From positions 1 through 53,114 of the forward strand of contig JAEYOM010000127.1 in the NCBI GenBank assembly GCA_023411715.1: a stretch of 53,114 bases of DNA. Direction: 5' to 3'. Below, in pieces: positions 34,140 to 42,730 of this stretch (position 1 is the stretch's first letter; each line of letters begins with the position of its first letter). Below the pieces are notes generated by a model, which was given only the letters and a program-made list of their open reading frames with translations, had not been told where the DNA came from and made no database searches. This DNA comes from Bacillota bacterium (lineage in GTDB: Bacteria; Bacillota; Clostridia; Acetivibrionales; DTU013). The position numbers and the translations under genes were made by a program.

Positions 34140-34694
34140 TTACTGCTCCATTTGCTTGCCAAGGAAACCAGCTGCCGACTGTGCCAGTTTTGCCTCAACT
34201 TCACCCATTTTACTGTTAGGGTCTGTGGACAGCAGAATAACGGCGCCTATGGGATCACCCTCTGAAATTATCGGCGATACCACCTGTGACGTGTATTTCT
34301 TGTCATTTCCTTCGTCGGCAAGAATGGTTATGCTCTTGTCATCCGATGATTTGACCACTAAAGTCGTCTTTTCCTCTATTACTTTCTCAACATCAGGGCT
34401 AAGTGACTTTTCAAGAAACTCCTTTTTGGATGCTCCCGACACAGCTATGATAGAATCCCTGTCGGCTATACATGTGATATGTCCGCTTGTTTTGTGTATG
34501 GAATCTGCATATTGTGACGCAAAATCGCCCAGCTCACCTATCGGAGAATATTTTTTCAGTATAACTTCGCCTTCTTTATCTGTGAATATTTCCAAAGGGT
34601 CGCCTTCTCTTATCCTCAAAGTTCTTCTGATTTCCTTGGGTATGACTACCCTGCCAAGATCATCGATTCTCCGTACGATACCGGTTGCCTTCAA
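34140..34694 (-). CDS. spoVT: Stage V sporulation protein T, AbrB-family regulator
   Basis: The 184-residue protein has an AbrB swapped-hairpin DNA-binding domain (about 1-50: MKATGIVRRIDDLGRVVIPK, EIRRTLRIREGDPLEIF) and a C-terminal GAF domain (about 55-180: SGHITCIADRDSIIAVSGAS). SpoVT modulates forespore genes controlled by SigG in Bacillus. The order mfd-prsA-spoVT here is close to the Bacillus order mfd-spoVT. It appears to be a single cistron with its own terminator. Confidence 0.95.
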   Translation of the reverse strand: MKATGIVRRIDDLGRVVIPKEIRRTLRIREGDPLEIFTDKEGEVILKKYSPIGELGDFASQYADSIHKTSGHITCIADRDSIIAVSGASKKEFLEKSLSPDVEKVIEEKTTLVVKSSDDKSITILADEGNDKKYTSQVVSPIISEGDPIGAVILLSTDPNSKMGEVEAKLAQSAAGFLGKQMEQ

Positions 34695-34810
34695 AGTCGT
34701 TACCTCCTTAACTGATTGTTTCTTATTGCTTTTTTAGTATCTATAGTTTATTGGAGTTTTATACATAAGAGGCGATTTATGAAATTGTTAAACAAAGCAT
34801 CCATAAAATA

Positions 34811-34837
34811 AGAAAGGACTGCTTGTAAAAGCAGTCC
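34811..34837 (-). terminator. Intrinsic terminator of prsA
   Basis: On the minus strand, GGACTGCTT (34837-34829) and AAGCAGTCC (34824-34816) form a 9-bp stem with a 4-base loop, followed by TTTCTTATTTT. Confidence 0.88.
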
Positions 34838-34869
34838 CCGGTAAATCTGAAAATCGATATATTCAAAAC

Positions 34870-36048
34870 TTATTTAATCGGAGCCTCGGCGGTGCTCGGA
34901 TTTATATTTATCGAATCATAGACAGGCTGATTCAGTTTGAAATCGGCAGCCTTTATCCATCCGTCGAGCTTCTGCTGGTAAAGTTTGTATTTTATAAACG
35001 CTGTGCCGTATTCGTGAGATTCCTTTGCGCATTTGAGACTGACCGACTGATCCTTGGCATACTTCTCTTCTACCTTAATGACATGATATCCTGCACTCGA
35101 CATGACGGGTGTTTCCGTATACTGGCCCGGATTGAGTGAGTTTGTCGCGTCCCTGTACTCAGGGAAAATATTAGCGCTTTTCCCGAACAAATAATCTCCG
35201 CCCCAGTCCTTAGATCCGTCTTCCGAAAGTTCCTTGGCAAGCGCTGCAAAATCTTCGCCGGCCTTTAGCCTTGTAATGGCGTCCTCCGCCTTTTTCTTAG
35301 CAGCGTCCTTGTCTGCCTGTGTCGCGTTATCCGGGAACTTGAACAATATGTGCCTTGACCATATCGCTTCCTCGCCGCCGGACCTGTATTGCGTATCTTC
35401 CTTGAACCACTCCGGGTTGCTCTTGTAATACTTGTCCACGCTCGCATCGGCGTCCGGTATATTGGATACCTCCTGCGATATGAATTTCTGTACGGTGTAG
35501 TTTTCTATCTGTACCTGTCTGAAAACATCGATTGAAAATCCGTATTGCTTCTGATACGCTCTATTTGCTTGTACTTTGTTCCCATTGCCCATAGTTGCGA
35601 TAATGTTTTCATTTATCGAATTGTCTATCTGCGCCGTCTCATCTTTAGTCAATGAGACATTCGCAGCTTTCGCCTTCGCATACTGGATCTTGTCGTCCCT
35701 CAACATGTCGGCGGCTTTTTTCTTGGCGACTGCCTTGGCGTCCTCCCCGCCGATCTTGGTGGCCCAGAAGGTCGCCTCCGTTATGCTTTGATCCATCGTA
35801 TAGGCTTCGTTAAACATGACTTGTTTCTCATATTCAAGATAAAACCTGAACTCGTCCGCGGAAACCTTTTCACCGTCGATCGTGGCTACTGTTTTGCCGG
35901 CTGAATTGAAAAATATGATTAGTCCGACTGCGATCGCGGCAAGAACTGCCACAGCAATCAGGCCGTATTTTGCGAATATCGGCAGCTTCTTTTTTTCTTC
36001 CGGCGCTTGATGGCTGTTGGTTTTTTTATCCTTAACATTTCTATCCAA
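34870..36048 (-). CDS. Membrane-anchored peptidylprolyl isomerase (PrsA/SurA-like)
   Basis: The protein has 392 residues. A Lys-rich N-terminus, then one membrane segment (about 28-48, YGLIAVAVLAAIAVGLIIFF) anchors it; there is no lipobox, so it is not a lipoprotein PrsA. A SurA-N-like chaperone region (about 55-200) follows. The parvulin domain (about 225-335) contains AIWSRHILFKFPD, DFAALAKELSEDGSKDWGGD and SAGYHVIKVEEK. These enzymes assist folding of exported proteins outside the membrane. It lies between mfd and spoVT on the same strand. The start at 36048 gives the expected cytoplasmic N-tail. Confidence 0.88.
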   Translation of the reverse strand: MDRNVKDKKTNSHQAPEEKKKLPIFAKYGLIAVAVLAAIAVGLIIFFNSAGKTVATIDGEKVSADEFRFYLEYEKQVMFNEAYTMDQSITEATFWATKIGGEDAKAVAKKKAADMLRDDKIQYAKAKAANVSLTKDETAQIDNSINENIIATMGNGNKVQANRAYQKQYGFSIDVFRQVQIENYTVQKFISQEVSNIPDADASVDKYYKSNPEWFKEDTQYRSGGEEAIWSRHILFKFPDNATQADKDAAKKKAEDAITRLKAGEDFAALAKELSEDGSKDWGGDYLFGKSANIFPEYRDATNSLNPGQYTETPVMSSAGYHVIKVEEKYAKDQSVSLKCAKESHEYGTAFIKYKLYQQKLDGWIKAADFKLNQPVYDSININPSTAEAPIK

Positions 36049-36112
36049 AGCAATCTCTCCCTATTTTATTTATAACTACATTTTTTAGTGATAACTACAT
36101 TATAATTGATAA

Positions 36113-39100
36113 CTAAGACACTTCATAGCTTTTTAAATCCTGTAACAAAATTTTAATATTGTCCAGAATACGGGACTTCTGCCCTGGCATTACCCTGTAG
36201 ACCAGATAAGGAGTCGATCCGGCGTTGAAAAGCAGCTGCCGCTTGTATTTCTCCGCCGCTTTCCCTATAGCCCTAAAGTCGATCTTTTTCGTACCTGCCA
36301 GGCCGAACTGGACCACATCGTTCTTTTCGGACACGGAAATAAAGCCGAGTGATTGGGAAAGAGCCTTGATGTACGCGATACTCACAAGGTTTCTGACAGG
36401 CTCCGGTATCTCGCCGTATCTGTCCGCAAGTTCATCCTCGATATCAAGGACGTCCTGTTCGTCGCGGATTGTCGCGATCTTCTTGTACATCTCGATCTTT
36501 CTGCTTTCGACGCCAATATACGAATCGTCGATATATGCGCTGACATTGAGGTCTATTGTAAGCTCAGCCTCCTCGCGCCTGGGCGGTTCGCCCTTCAGTT
36601 CGCTTACAGCCTCGTCGAGCAGCCTGCAGTACATGTCGTAGCCGACGGATTCCATATGCCCGTGCTGTTCCGAACCGAGCAGATTGCCGGCGCCTCTTAT
36701 TTCCATATCGCGCATTGCGATTTTAAAACCTGAACCAAGCTCCGTAAATTCCTTTATCGCCTGAAGCCGTTTTTCCGCTACCTCGGAAACTACTTTATCC
36801 TTTTTGTAGGTTATATATGCATAGGCCAGCCTGTTGGAACGACCGACGCGGCCCCTCAGCTGGTAAAGCTGGGCCAGTCCCATCCTGTCTGCATCCTCTA
36901 CGATTATGGTATTGACATTTGGCATATCAAGACCCGACTCTATGATGGTCGTGCATACCAGAACATCATATTCTCCCTTGATGAAGCTGTACATTATATC
37001 TTCAAGCTGACGCTCATCCATCTGCCCGTGTGCGACAGCGATCCTGGCGTCAGGCACCATTGCCTGTATCTCTGCGGCCCTCATGTCTATTGTCCTGACC
37101 CGGTTATACAGGTAGAACACCTGGCCCTGCCTGCCGAGTTCCCTGATGATACCGTCCTTTATGACATCCCTATTATATTCCATTACATAGGTCTGCACAG
37201 GGTACCTCTCCTCGGGCGGGTCCTCGATAACGCTTATATCCCTGATACCGACAAGCGACATATGGAGTGTCCTCGGTATCGGCGTAGCGGTCAGCGTAAG
37301 GACGTCGACTCCGGGCGCAAAATTCTTCAGGCGTTCCTTGTGGGATACCCCGAAACGCTGCTCCTCGTCTATGACAAGCATCCCCAGGTCCTTGAAATGT
37401 ATGTCCTTCTGAAGCAGTCTGTGGGTTCCAATCAGAATATCTATATTTCCCGCCTTTACTTCCTTAAGTATCCTTTTCTGCTCGGTCTGCGACCTGAAAC
37501 GGCTTATTACCTCGACTGACACCGGGAAATCCCTCAGCCTCTCCGCAAAGCTGTTGTATTGCTGCTGGGCCAGCACGGTGGTCGGCACCAGATAGGCGAC
37601 CTGTTTCCCATCCATAGCTGCCTTGAAAATAGCCCTAATTGCCACTTCCGTTTTGCCATAGCCCACATCGCCGCACAGGAGACGGTCCATTACCCTGCCG
37701 GACTCCATGTCTTCCTTGATCTCTTCGATACACTTGAGCTGGTCATCGGTTTCTTCATAAGGGAACTGTTCCTCGAACTGGCTCTGCCATACGGTATCCT
37801 TGGAATATCTAAAGCCCTTTGCAGCCTGCCTCTGAGCATAAAGCCTGATCAGCTCCTCTGCCAATTCCCTCAGCGATTCCTTGACCTTGTTCTTGGTCTT
37901 GAGCCAGTCCGTGCCGCCAAGTTTGTTAACCTTAGGCTGCTTGCCCTCAGAACCTATATACTTCTGGATGAGATCCAGCTGGTTTGTCGGGATATATAAA
38001 AATGCCCCGTCCTGATACCGTATCTTGAGGTAATCCTTTTTCACACCCTCAACGGAAAGCTTGTCGATACCCACATACTGGCCTATACCGTGCGCCTGGT
38101 GCACAACGAAATCCCCTACGCTGAGTTCCGAGAACAGGCTGATCGGGCGGCCTTTATGTTTGCTCGAAGTTTTCGCGAGCTTCTTCCGGTCCTGGCCGAA
38201 GACTTCCTTGTCACTTATCACAACAAAGCCTATGGTCGGGTATTCGAAGCCCTTTTGCAGGCTGCCGTGGGTTATTATAACCTGCCCCGGCTGTATGGGG
38301 GAATCTGCGGTATCCATATATACCGTTTCGATCTCCTTCGCAGCCAACGTCTCCCTGAGCCGCTCGCCGCGCCCTCTTGTGCCGGAAAGCAGAAGCACCC
38401 TGTTTCTATTCTTTTTCCACGCAGACAGGCTTTCTGCAAGCATGTCTACGCTCCCCTGGAACGAGCCCATGATCCTGCAGGGAATGTCATAGACCTTCGC
38501 GCTTTTAGACGCCGTGCTGTCAACATTGATAGTACTGAGATAAAACGCCTTGCTTTCGCCGATCTTAGAGTAAAGCTCTTCATAGCCGAAAAATATTCCC
38601 CGGGTCTGCGGCAGCAGCTGTCCCTTTTCAAGCATGGCTTTGCAAAGCTCGTCATGCTCGAGCAGCAGGTTATCCAGCCTTTGTTTCTGACGCACCGGTT
38701 CATCCATGAAAATCAGGACATCCTTGCCGGCATAGCCGGTCAGAGCGGTCGGGATATCCGCCAGATAAGGTATATATCTGTCAATTCCCGGGAAATACCA
38801 GGATTCCTTCATCAGCTCGATGTCGCCCTGTATTTTCTGCGCCAGGGCATGATTTTTCTTCGCTGTCGGCGCAAGATCGCCGTTTATTGCCTTTATGATT
38901 TCCGGCTTCTTTTCGGGCGCATATATGATTTCACGCGCGGGTATTATCCTGACGCTTTTGACCTTGTCCGTAGAACGCTGTGTATTTACGTCGAAAAGCC
39001 TGATCGAATCGACTTCGTCCCCGAACAACTCCAACCTTACGGCGCTGTCGGCGTCTACTGAAAAAACATCGATGATACCGCCGCGCACTGCAAACTGGCC

Positions 39101-39610
39101 ATGCCTATCCACTGTTTCGACCCGTTCGTAAGCCATCATCACAAGCCTTCGCACAAGATCTTCAAGATCGATGCCGCTTTCGTAGCCTATATTTATAACA
39201 CTGGTCTCCAGCAGCTCAGGCTGGATGAGTTTGTGCGACACGGCCTCTATCGAGGTCACGATAAATGTATAGTCACCCCGGGCAATGCGGTCAAGCACCT
39301 TTATGCGCTGATAGACCGAGTCGTTGCTTTTGGCCTCGACATCGTACAGCATAATCTCCTTGTTAGGGTAGAACAGGACCTCGTCTCCCCAGAAGAACCC
39401 AAAATCCTCATACAGTTTTCTAGCCTGCATTTCATTGAATGCGACAAAAATGCCCTTTTGACCGGTATGTCGGCAAAGGGCATAACAAATATGAGCCTTC
39501 TGAGATTCAGAGGGCCCTACGATATTTACAGCTCCCGCATAATTCTTCGCTGCGGACAGCACGTGCCCGTATTCTTCCATTTCCAGCAGCGAGTCGATCA
39601 AATTGTCCAT
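36113..39610 (-). CDS. mfd: Transcription-repair coupling factor
   Basis: The protein has 1165 residues from the ATG at 39610 (MDNLIDSLLEMEEYGHVLSA). It removes stalled RNA polymerase and recruits UvrA. Order: UvrB-like N-terminal module, RNA polymerase-interacting domain (LSVGDFVVHQAHGIGQYVGI, then LKIRYQDGAFLYIPTNQLDL), RecG-like translocase with Walker A LLCGDVGYGKTEVAIRA, DEEQRFGVSHKERLK and LTATPIPRTLHMSL, and a C-terminal TRCF domain. The open frame extends to 39709, but those 33 codons read into the foldback repeat region and the family starts at the chosen ATG. It belongs to the pth-mfd-prsA block. Confidence 0.96.
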   Translation of the reverse strand: MDNLIDSLLEMEEYGHVLSAAKNYAGAVNIVGPSESQKAHICYALCRHTGQKGIFVAFNEMQARKLYEDFGFFWGDEVLFYPNKEIMLYDVEAKSNDSVYQRIKVLDRIARGDYTFIVTSIEAVSHKLIQPELLETSVINIGYESGIDLEDLVRRLVMMAYERVETVDRHGQFAVRGGIIDVFSVDADSAVRLELFGDEVDSIRLFDVNTQRSTDKVKSVRIIPAREIIYAPEKKPEIIKAINGDLAPTAKKNHALAQKIQGDIELMKESWYFPGIDRYIPYLADIPTALTGYAGKDVLIFMDEPVRQKQRLDNLLLEHDELCKAMLEKGQLLPQTRGIFFGYEELYSKIGESKAFYLSTINVDSTASKSAKVYDIPCRIMGSFQGSVDMLAESLSAWKKNRNRVLLLSGTRGRGERLRETLAAKEIETVYMDTADSPIQPGQVIITHGSLQKGFEYPTIGFVVISDKEVFGQDRKKLAKTSSKHKGRPISLFSELSVGDFVVHQAHGIGQYVGIDKLSVEGVKKDYLKIRYQDGAFLYIPTNQLDLIQKYIGSEGKQPKVNKLGGTDWLKTKNKVKESLRELAEELIRLYAQRQAAKGFRYSKDTVWQSQFEEQFPYEETDDQLKCIEEIKEDMESGRVMDRLLCGDVGYGKTEVAIRAIFKAAMDGKQVAYLVPTTVLAQQQYNSFAERLRDFPVSVEVISRFRSQTEQKRILKEVKAGNIDILIGTHRLLQKDIHFKDLGMLVIDEEQRFGVSHKERLKNFAPGVDVLTLTATPIPRTLHMSLVGIRDISVIEDPPEERYPVQTYVMEYNRDVIKDGIIRELGRQGQVFYLYNRVRTIDMRAAEIQAMVPDARIAVAHGQMDERQLEDIMYSFIKGEYDVLVCTTIIESGLDMPNVNTIIVEDADRMGLAQLYQLRGRVGRSNRLAYAYITYKKDKVVSEVAEKRLQAIKEFTELGSGFKIAMRDMEIRGAGNLLGSEQHGHMESVGYDMYCRLLDEAVSELKGEPPRREEAELTIDLNVSAYIDDSYIGVESRKIEMYKKIATIRDEQDVLDIEDELADRYGEIPEPVRNLVSIAYIKALSQSLGFISVSEKNDVVQFGLAGTKKIDFRAIGKAAEKYKRQLLFNAGSTPYLVYRVMPGQKSRILDNIKILLQDLKSYEVS

Positions 39611-39660
39611 AAAACCTACCATTATATTCGAGTTTGTTTGACTAGTATATTCAAGTCTGT

Positions 39661-39885
39661 ACGGTGTGCCGATCGATTGGTATTGCATGAGTTTTGCGAA
39701 ATAGAGCATGTTGATGAAGTACTGTTAAAGGCAAATCACTGTTTGAGCGGAGCAATATGAAATGCTTCGCATTTCGTTTCATCTGTAAGTATTTGCGTAG
39801 CAAATACTATTGTTTGATTTGCCACGAAGCTGAATCTATATGCTCTTTGAACAAAACTTGCAATAAAAATCTATCGGCACATCGT
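39661..39885 (+). repeat. Foldback repeat, copy B (225 nt)
   Basis: Outer arms ACGGTGTGCCGAT (39661-39673) and ATCGGCACATCGT (39873-39885) pair over 13 bases with one G-T pair. They differ from those of copy A. Internal hairpins are GAAATGC/GCATTTC and AGTATTTGC/GCAAATACT; the latter has a C-G to G-C swap compared with copy A. It starts 9 bases after the pth stop (minus strand) and ends before the mfd start, so pth-mfd read-through transcripts would contain it. Confidence 0.85.
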
Positions 39886-39894
39886 GTCGCATCG

Positions 39895-40476
39895 CTAAAT
39901 CCTGGCTTCCCCGTTAAACTGATTCATTGCGGCGCTTACGCCGGACGCTACAATAGCCGCAGCGGCATCTGCCGCGCGTTCGATGCTCTCGCGTAATGTC
40001 CCGGCCTCATCCGCACTGAACCTGCCCAGCACATAGTCAGCAAGGTCCCAGCCTTCCGGCGCTTTCCCGATACCTATCCTGATACGCGGGAACTCGTCGG
40101 ACTGAAGCTGGTAAATAACGGACTTCATACCGTTATGTGTGCCTGAACTGCCTTTCGGGCGTATCCTGATCGTTCCGACCGGCAGGTCCACATCGTCATA
40201 TATTATTATAATGTTATCCATCGCGAGCTTATACCATTCCGTCACGTCCCGGATGCTTTCGCCGCTCAGGTTCATAAAAGTCTGCGGCTTTACAAGAAGG
40301 ACCCTTTCACCCGCAATGGTCCCCTCCCCCGTCAGAGCCTTGTGCTTCAATTTATTGACCTTGATCCCATGCTTTGAAGACAGCAGATCGATCGTACTGA
40401 AGCCGACATTGTGCCTCGTATTTTCGTACTTATTTCCCGGATTTCCCAGACCTGCTATGACGGTCAGCTTTTCCAA
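39895..40476 (-). CDS. pth: Peptidyl-tRNA hydrolase
   Basis: The 193-residue protein opens TVIAGLGNPGNKYENTRHNV, with the catalytic His in NTRHNVGF (about 22). FMNLSGESIRDVTEWYKL and IIIYDDVDLPVGTIRIRPKG, then GTHNGMKSVIYQL, complete the family pattern. The enzyme frees tRNA from dropped-off peptidyl-tRNA. It follows prs by 15 bases and precedes mfd, as spoVC does in Bacillus. Confidence 0.97.
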   Translation of the reverse strand: MEKLTVIAGLGNPGNKYENTRHNVGFSTIDLLSSKHGIKVNKLKHKALTGEGTIAGERVLLVKPQTFMNLSGESIRDVTEWYKLAMDNIIIIYDDVDLPVGTIRIRPKGSSGTHNGMKSVIYQLQSDEFPRIRIGIGKAPEGWDLADYVLGRFSADEAGTLRESIERAADAAAAIVASGVSAAMNQFNGEARI

Positions 40477-40491
40477 CCCAGCACCCCCGTG

Positions 40492-41454
40492 TTATTCCTT
40501 CTGTGTAAATATCGTGCTGATGGAAATGTCCCCATAGATCCTTTCGATCGCTTCGGCAAAGATCGCCGCGACCGACAGTGACCTGATCTTGCCGACAGGC
40601 TTGTCCTTGGGCAGCGGTATGGTATTGAGGGTGACGAGCTCCTTGATGCAGGAATTCTCGATCCTTTCGCAGGCCTGTCCTGAAAGCACGCCGTGCGTGC
40701 AGCATGCAAACACTTCCTTGGCCCCCATTTCGGTAAGCGCCCTGGCTGCGTTGACTATTGTTCCGCCTGTATCGATAAGGTCATCTATCAGTATGACCCG
40801 CTTTTTGTTGACATCTCCTACAACATTCATAATCTCGCTTACATTGGCCTTCGGCCTTCTCTTATCTATTATGGCTATAGGTATATCGAGCCATTCAGCA
40901 AATTTTCTTGTACGCGTAACGCTTCCAACATCCGGAGAAACTGCAACCACATCCTCGTTGGAAGGGAATTTTTCCTGGAAATAGCCTGCCATAACCGGAA
41001 CGCCAATCATATGATCCACAGGAATATCAAAAAAGCCCTGGAGCTGGGGAGTATGCAGGTCCATCGTAAGTACCCTGTCCGCTCCGGCTACCGTGATGAG
41101 ATTCGCAACGAGCTTCGCGGAAATAGGGTCCCTTGCTTTTGCTTTCCTGTCCTGGCGGGCATAGCCGAAATAAGGCATAACTGCCGTAATCCTGCCTGCG
41201 GATGCCCTTTTCAACGCGTCTATCATTATAAGAAGCTCCACGAGGTTATCATTGACCGGCGAACACGTGGATTGGATAACGAATACATCGGAACCTCTTA
41301 CGACTTCACCTATATTGATGGCGGATTCCCCATCGCTGAATTTACCCACGGTCGCAATGCCTAGCGGAAGTCCGATCTTTTCTGCGATTTCTTCTGCGAG
41401 ATCCTTGTTGGAATTTCCAGCAAAAATTTTAATATCCTTACCGTGCAGATTCAT
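40492..41454 (-). CDS. prs: Ribose-phosphate pyrophosphokinase
   Basis: From the ATG at 41454 the protein has 320 residues. It makes PRPP from ribose 5-phosphate and ATP. IKIFAGNSNKDLAEEIAEKI opens the fold. The ATP-loop region YFGYARQDRKAKARDPISAK, the metal-binding VLTMDLHTPQLQGFFDIPVD and the PRPP loop RVILIDDLIDTGGTIVNAA are all present. AAAGGAG precedes the chosen ATG; a longer frame to 41484 is not supported. The gene lies downstream of the glmU homologue in the conserved block. Confidence 0.97.
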   Translation of the reverse strand: MNLHGKDIKIFAGNSNKDLAEEIAEKIGLPLGIATVGKFSDGESAINIGEVVRGSDVFVIQSTCSPVNDNLVELLIMIDALKRASAGRITAVMPYFGYARQDRKAKARDPISAKLVANLITVAGADRVLTMDLHTPQLQGFFDIPVDHMIGVPVMAGYFQEKFPSNEDVVAVSPDVGSVTRTRKFAEWLDIPIAIIDKRRPKANVSEIMNVVGDVNKKRVILIDDLIDTGGTIVNAARALTEMGAKEVFACCTHGVLSGQACERIENSCIKELVTLNTIPLPKDKPVGKIRSLSVAAIFAEAIERIYGDISISTIFTQKE

Positions 41455-41490
41455 TGCTTTGCTCCTTTTAGTTTTTATATGCAAGTTTAT

Positions 41491-42243
41491 TTAATGTTTA
41501 TCCGCATGCAATGACTTCTTTTTCATGATTTCAGCGATCTGACCAAGCTGTTGAGGATCGTTCGCGCCGAGTATCTCGTCGCTGTCAGCCACTTTGTAGA
41601 TACCGGCTTTATAGCCCTTCGACAGCATTATTTCCAAAGTATCGGTAAGATAATACTCACCTTGTTCATTATCGTTTTTCAGAAGCTTTAGAGCTTCGGC
41701 CAATTCCCTCGAGGAAAAGACATACATCCCGGAATTGATCTCCCTGACCGCCTTTTCAGCTTCATTGGCATCGCGCTGTTCAACTATTTTGACGAGCCGA
41801 CCCTCACCGTCCCTGATTATCCTGCCGTAACCGCTCGGATCATCAACTTCGGCCGAAATGACCACTGCCTTATAGTTACCTTCATTATAATATTGCAGTG
41901 CGCTCTGGATAGTCTGCGCGGAAATTAGAGGAGTGTCTCCGTATAATACTAAAATCTGACCGTTGCCCTCATCGAAATAGCTATGGGCCTGCTGTACCGC
42001 ATGCCCTGTTCCAAGACGCTGCTCCTGCAGCACATACTCGACTTTATTCCCCATATAGTCCTTCACCTGGTCGGCCTTATGTCCAACTATCGCGACGCAT
42101 TTATCGACGCCTGAATCCCGTACCGCTTCGTATACCCATTCGATCATTGCCTTGCCGTAAACCTGGTGTATGACTTTAGCTTTATCCGATTTCATCCTCT
42201 TACCCTCGCCTGCAGCCAGGATAAGAGCAGTTATCTGTCCCAT
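41491..42243 (-). CDS. GlmU-like UDP-GlcNAc uridylyltransferase lacking the acetyltransferase domain
   Basis: From the ATG at 42243 (MGQITALILAAGEGKRMKSD) the protein has 250 residues. It is the N-terminal pyrophosphorylase half of GlmU: LAAGEGKRM signature, KVIHQVYGKAMIEWVYEAV, QEQRLGTGHAVQQA, LYGDTPLI and GEYYLTDTLEIMLSKGYKA. Normal GlmU has about 450 residues with a left-handed beta-helix acetyltransferase; here the frame ends right after the first domain and prs follows 36 bases later. Glucosamine-1-phosphate acetylation must come from elsewhere if this is the only copy. Its place between spoVG and prs is the usual glmU position. Confidence 0.88.
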   Translation of the reverse strand: MGQITALILAAGEGKRMKSDKAKVIHQVYGKAMIEWVYEAVRDSGVDKCVAIVGHKADQVKDYMGNKVEYVLQEQRLGTGHAVQQAHSYFDEGNGQILVLYGDTPLISAQTIQSALQYYNEGNYKAVVISAEVDDPSGYGRIIRDGEGRLVKIVEQRDANEAEKAVREINSGMYVFSSRELAEALKLLKNDNEQGEYYLTDTLEIMLSKGYKAGIYKVADSDEILGANDPQQLGQIAEIMKKKSLHADKH

Positions 42244-42306
42244 TTTGAGGTGTTTCCTTTCCATATCCGCATATATTATCACACTTTTTATCCTACATTT
42301 CAACAT

Positions 42307-42334
42307 AAAAAAGACACTTCTTTCGAAAGTGCCT
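42307..42334 (-). terminator. Hairpin and T-run after spoVG
   Basis: On the minus strand, GGCACTTTC and GAAGTGTC form a stem across a 4-base loop, followed by TTTTTT. It lies just after the spoVG stop and would limit read-through into the glmU homologue. Confidence 0.8.
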
Positions 42335-42342
42335 TTTAGGAT

Positions 42343-42609
42343 TTATCCCTCTGCGGTTGTTGTCGAAACATATTTGTCAAGTATCGCTTTCTGGATTTTA
42401 TCTCGTGTGACAGCATTGATCGGGTGAGCAATATCCTTAAATTCGCCATCGGGTGTCTTCCTGCTGGGCATTGCTATGAACAGGCCGCTCTGACTCTCGA
42501 TCACTTTGATATCATGAACAACGAACTCATTATCAAAGGTTACTGAAACGACCGCTTTCATTTTCCCCTCAACGTCAATTTTTCTAATGCGGACATCCGT
42601 AATTTCCAT
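42343..42609 (-). CDS. spoVG: Septation regulator / RNA-binding protein SpoVG
   Basis: The 88-residue protein is full length: MEITDVRIRKIDVEGKMKAV, FVVHDIKVIESQSGLFIAMP and SRKTPDGEFKDIAHPINAVT match SpoVG closely. It affects asymmetric septation and cortex formation and binds nucleic acids in studied bacteria. A SigH-type promoter precedes it, as expected from Bacillus. It sits between purR and the glmU homologue. Confidence 0.97.
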   Translation of the reverse strand: MEITDVRIRKIDVEGKMKAVVSVTFDNEFVVHDIKVIESQSGLFIAMPSRKTPDGEFKDIAHPINAVTRDKIQKAILDKYVSTTTAEG

Positions 42610-42650
42610 GATCTGCTACCACCTTCCCCTATAAAAATTATGTACTTTAT

Positions 42651-42679
42651 ATATTCTATATCAAAAAGAATTCTCCTTC
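42651..42679 (-). promoter_or_regulatory. SigH-type promoter of spoVG
   Basis: On the minus strand, GAAGGAGAA (42679-42671) and ATAGAATAT (42659-42651) are 11 bases apart. They fit the SigH consensus RnAGGAwww and RnnGAATww except for one base in the first. spoVG is a classic SigH gene in Bacillus subtilis. The expected start is about 30-35 bases before the ATG. Confidence 0.7.
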
Positions 42680-42730
42680 TTTTGTATCACTTTTTTCATA
42701 TGATTGGAAGTTGATGGCACAATTCGTTTT

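Noticed and set aside
38090..39061. 323-codon plus-strand ORF inside mfd
   Set aside because: It is antisense to a complete, well-conserved mfd gene.
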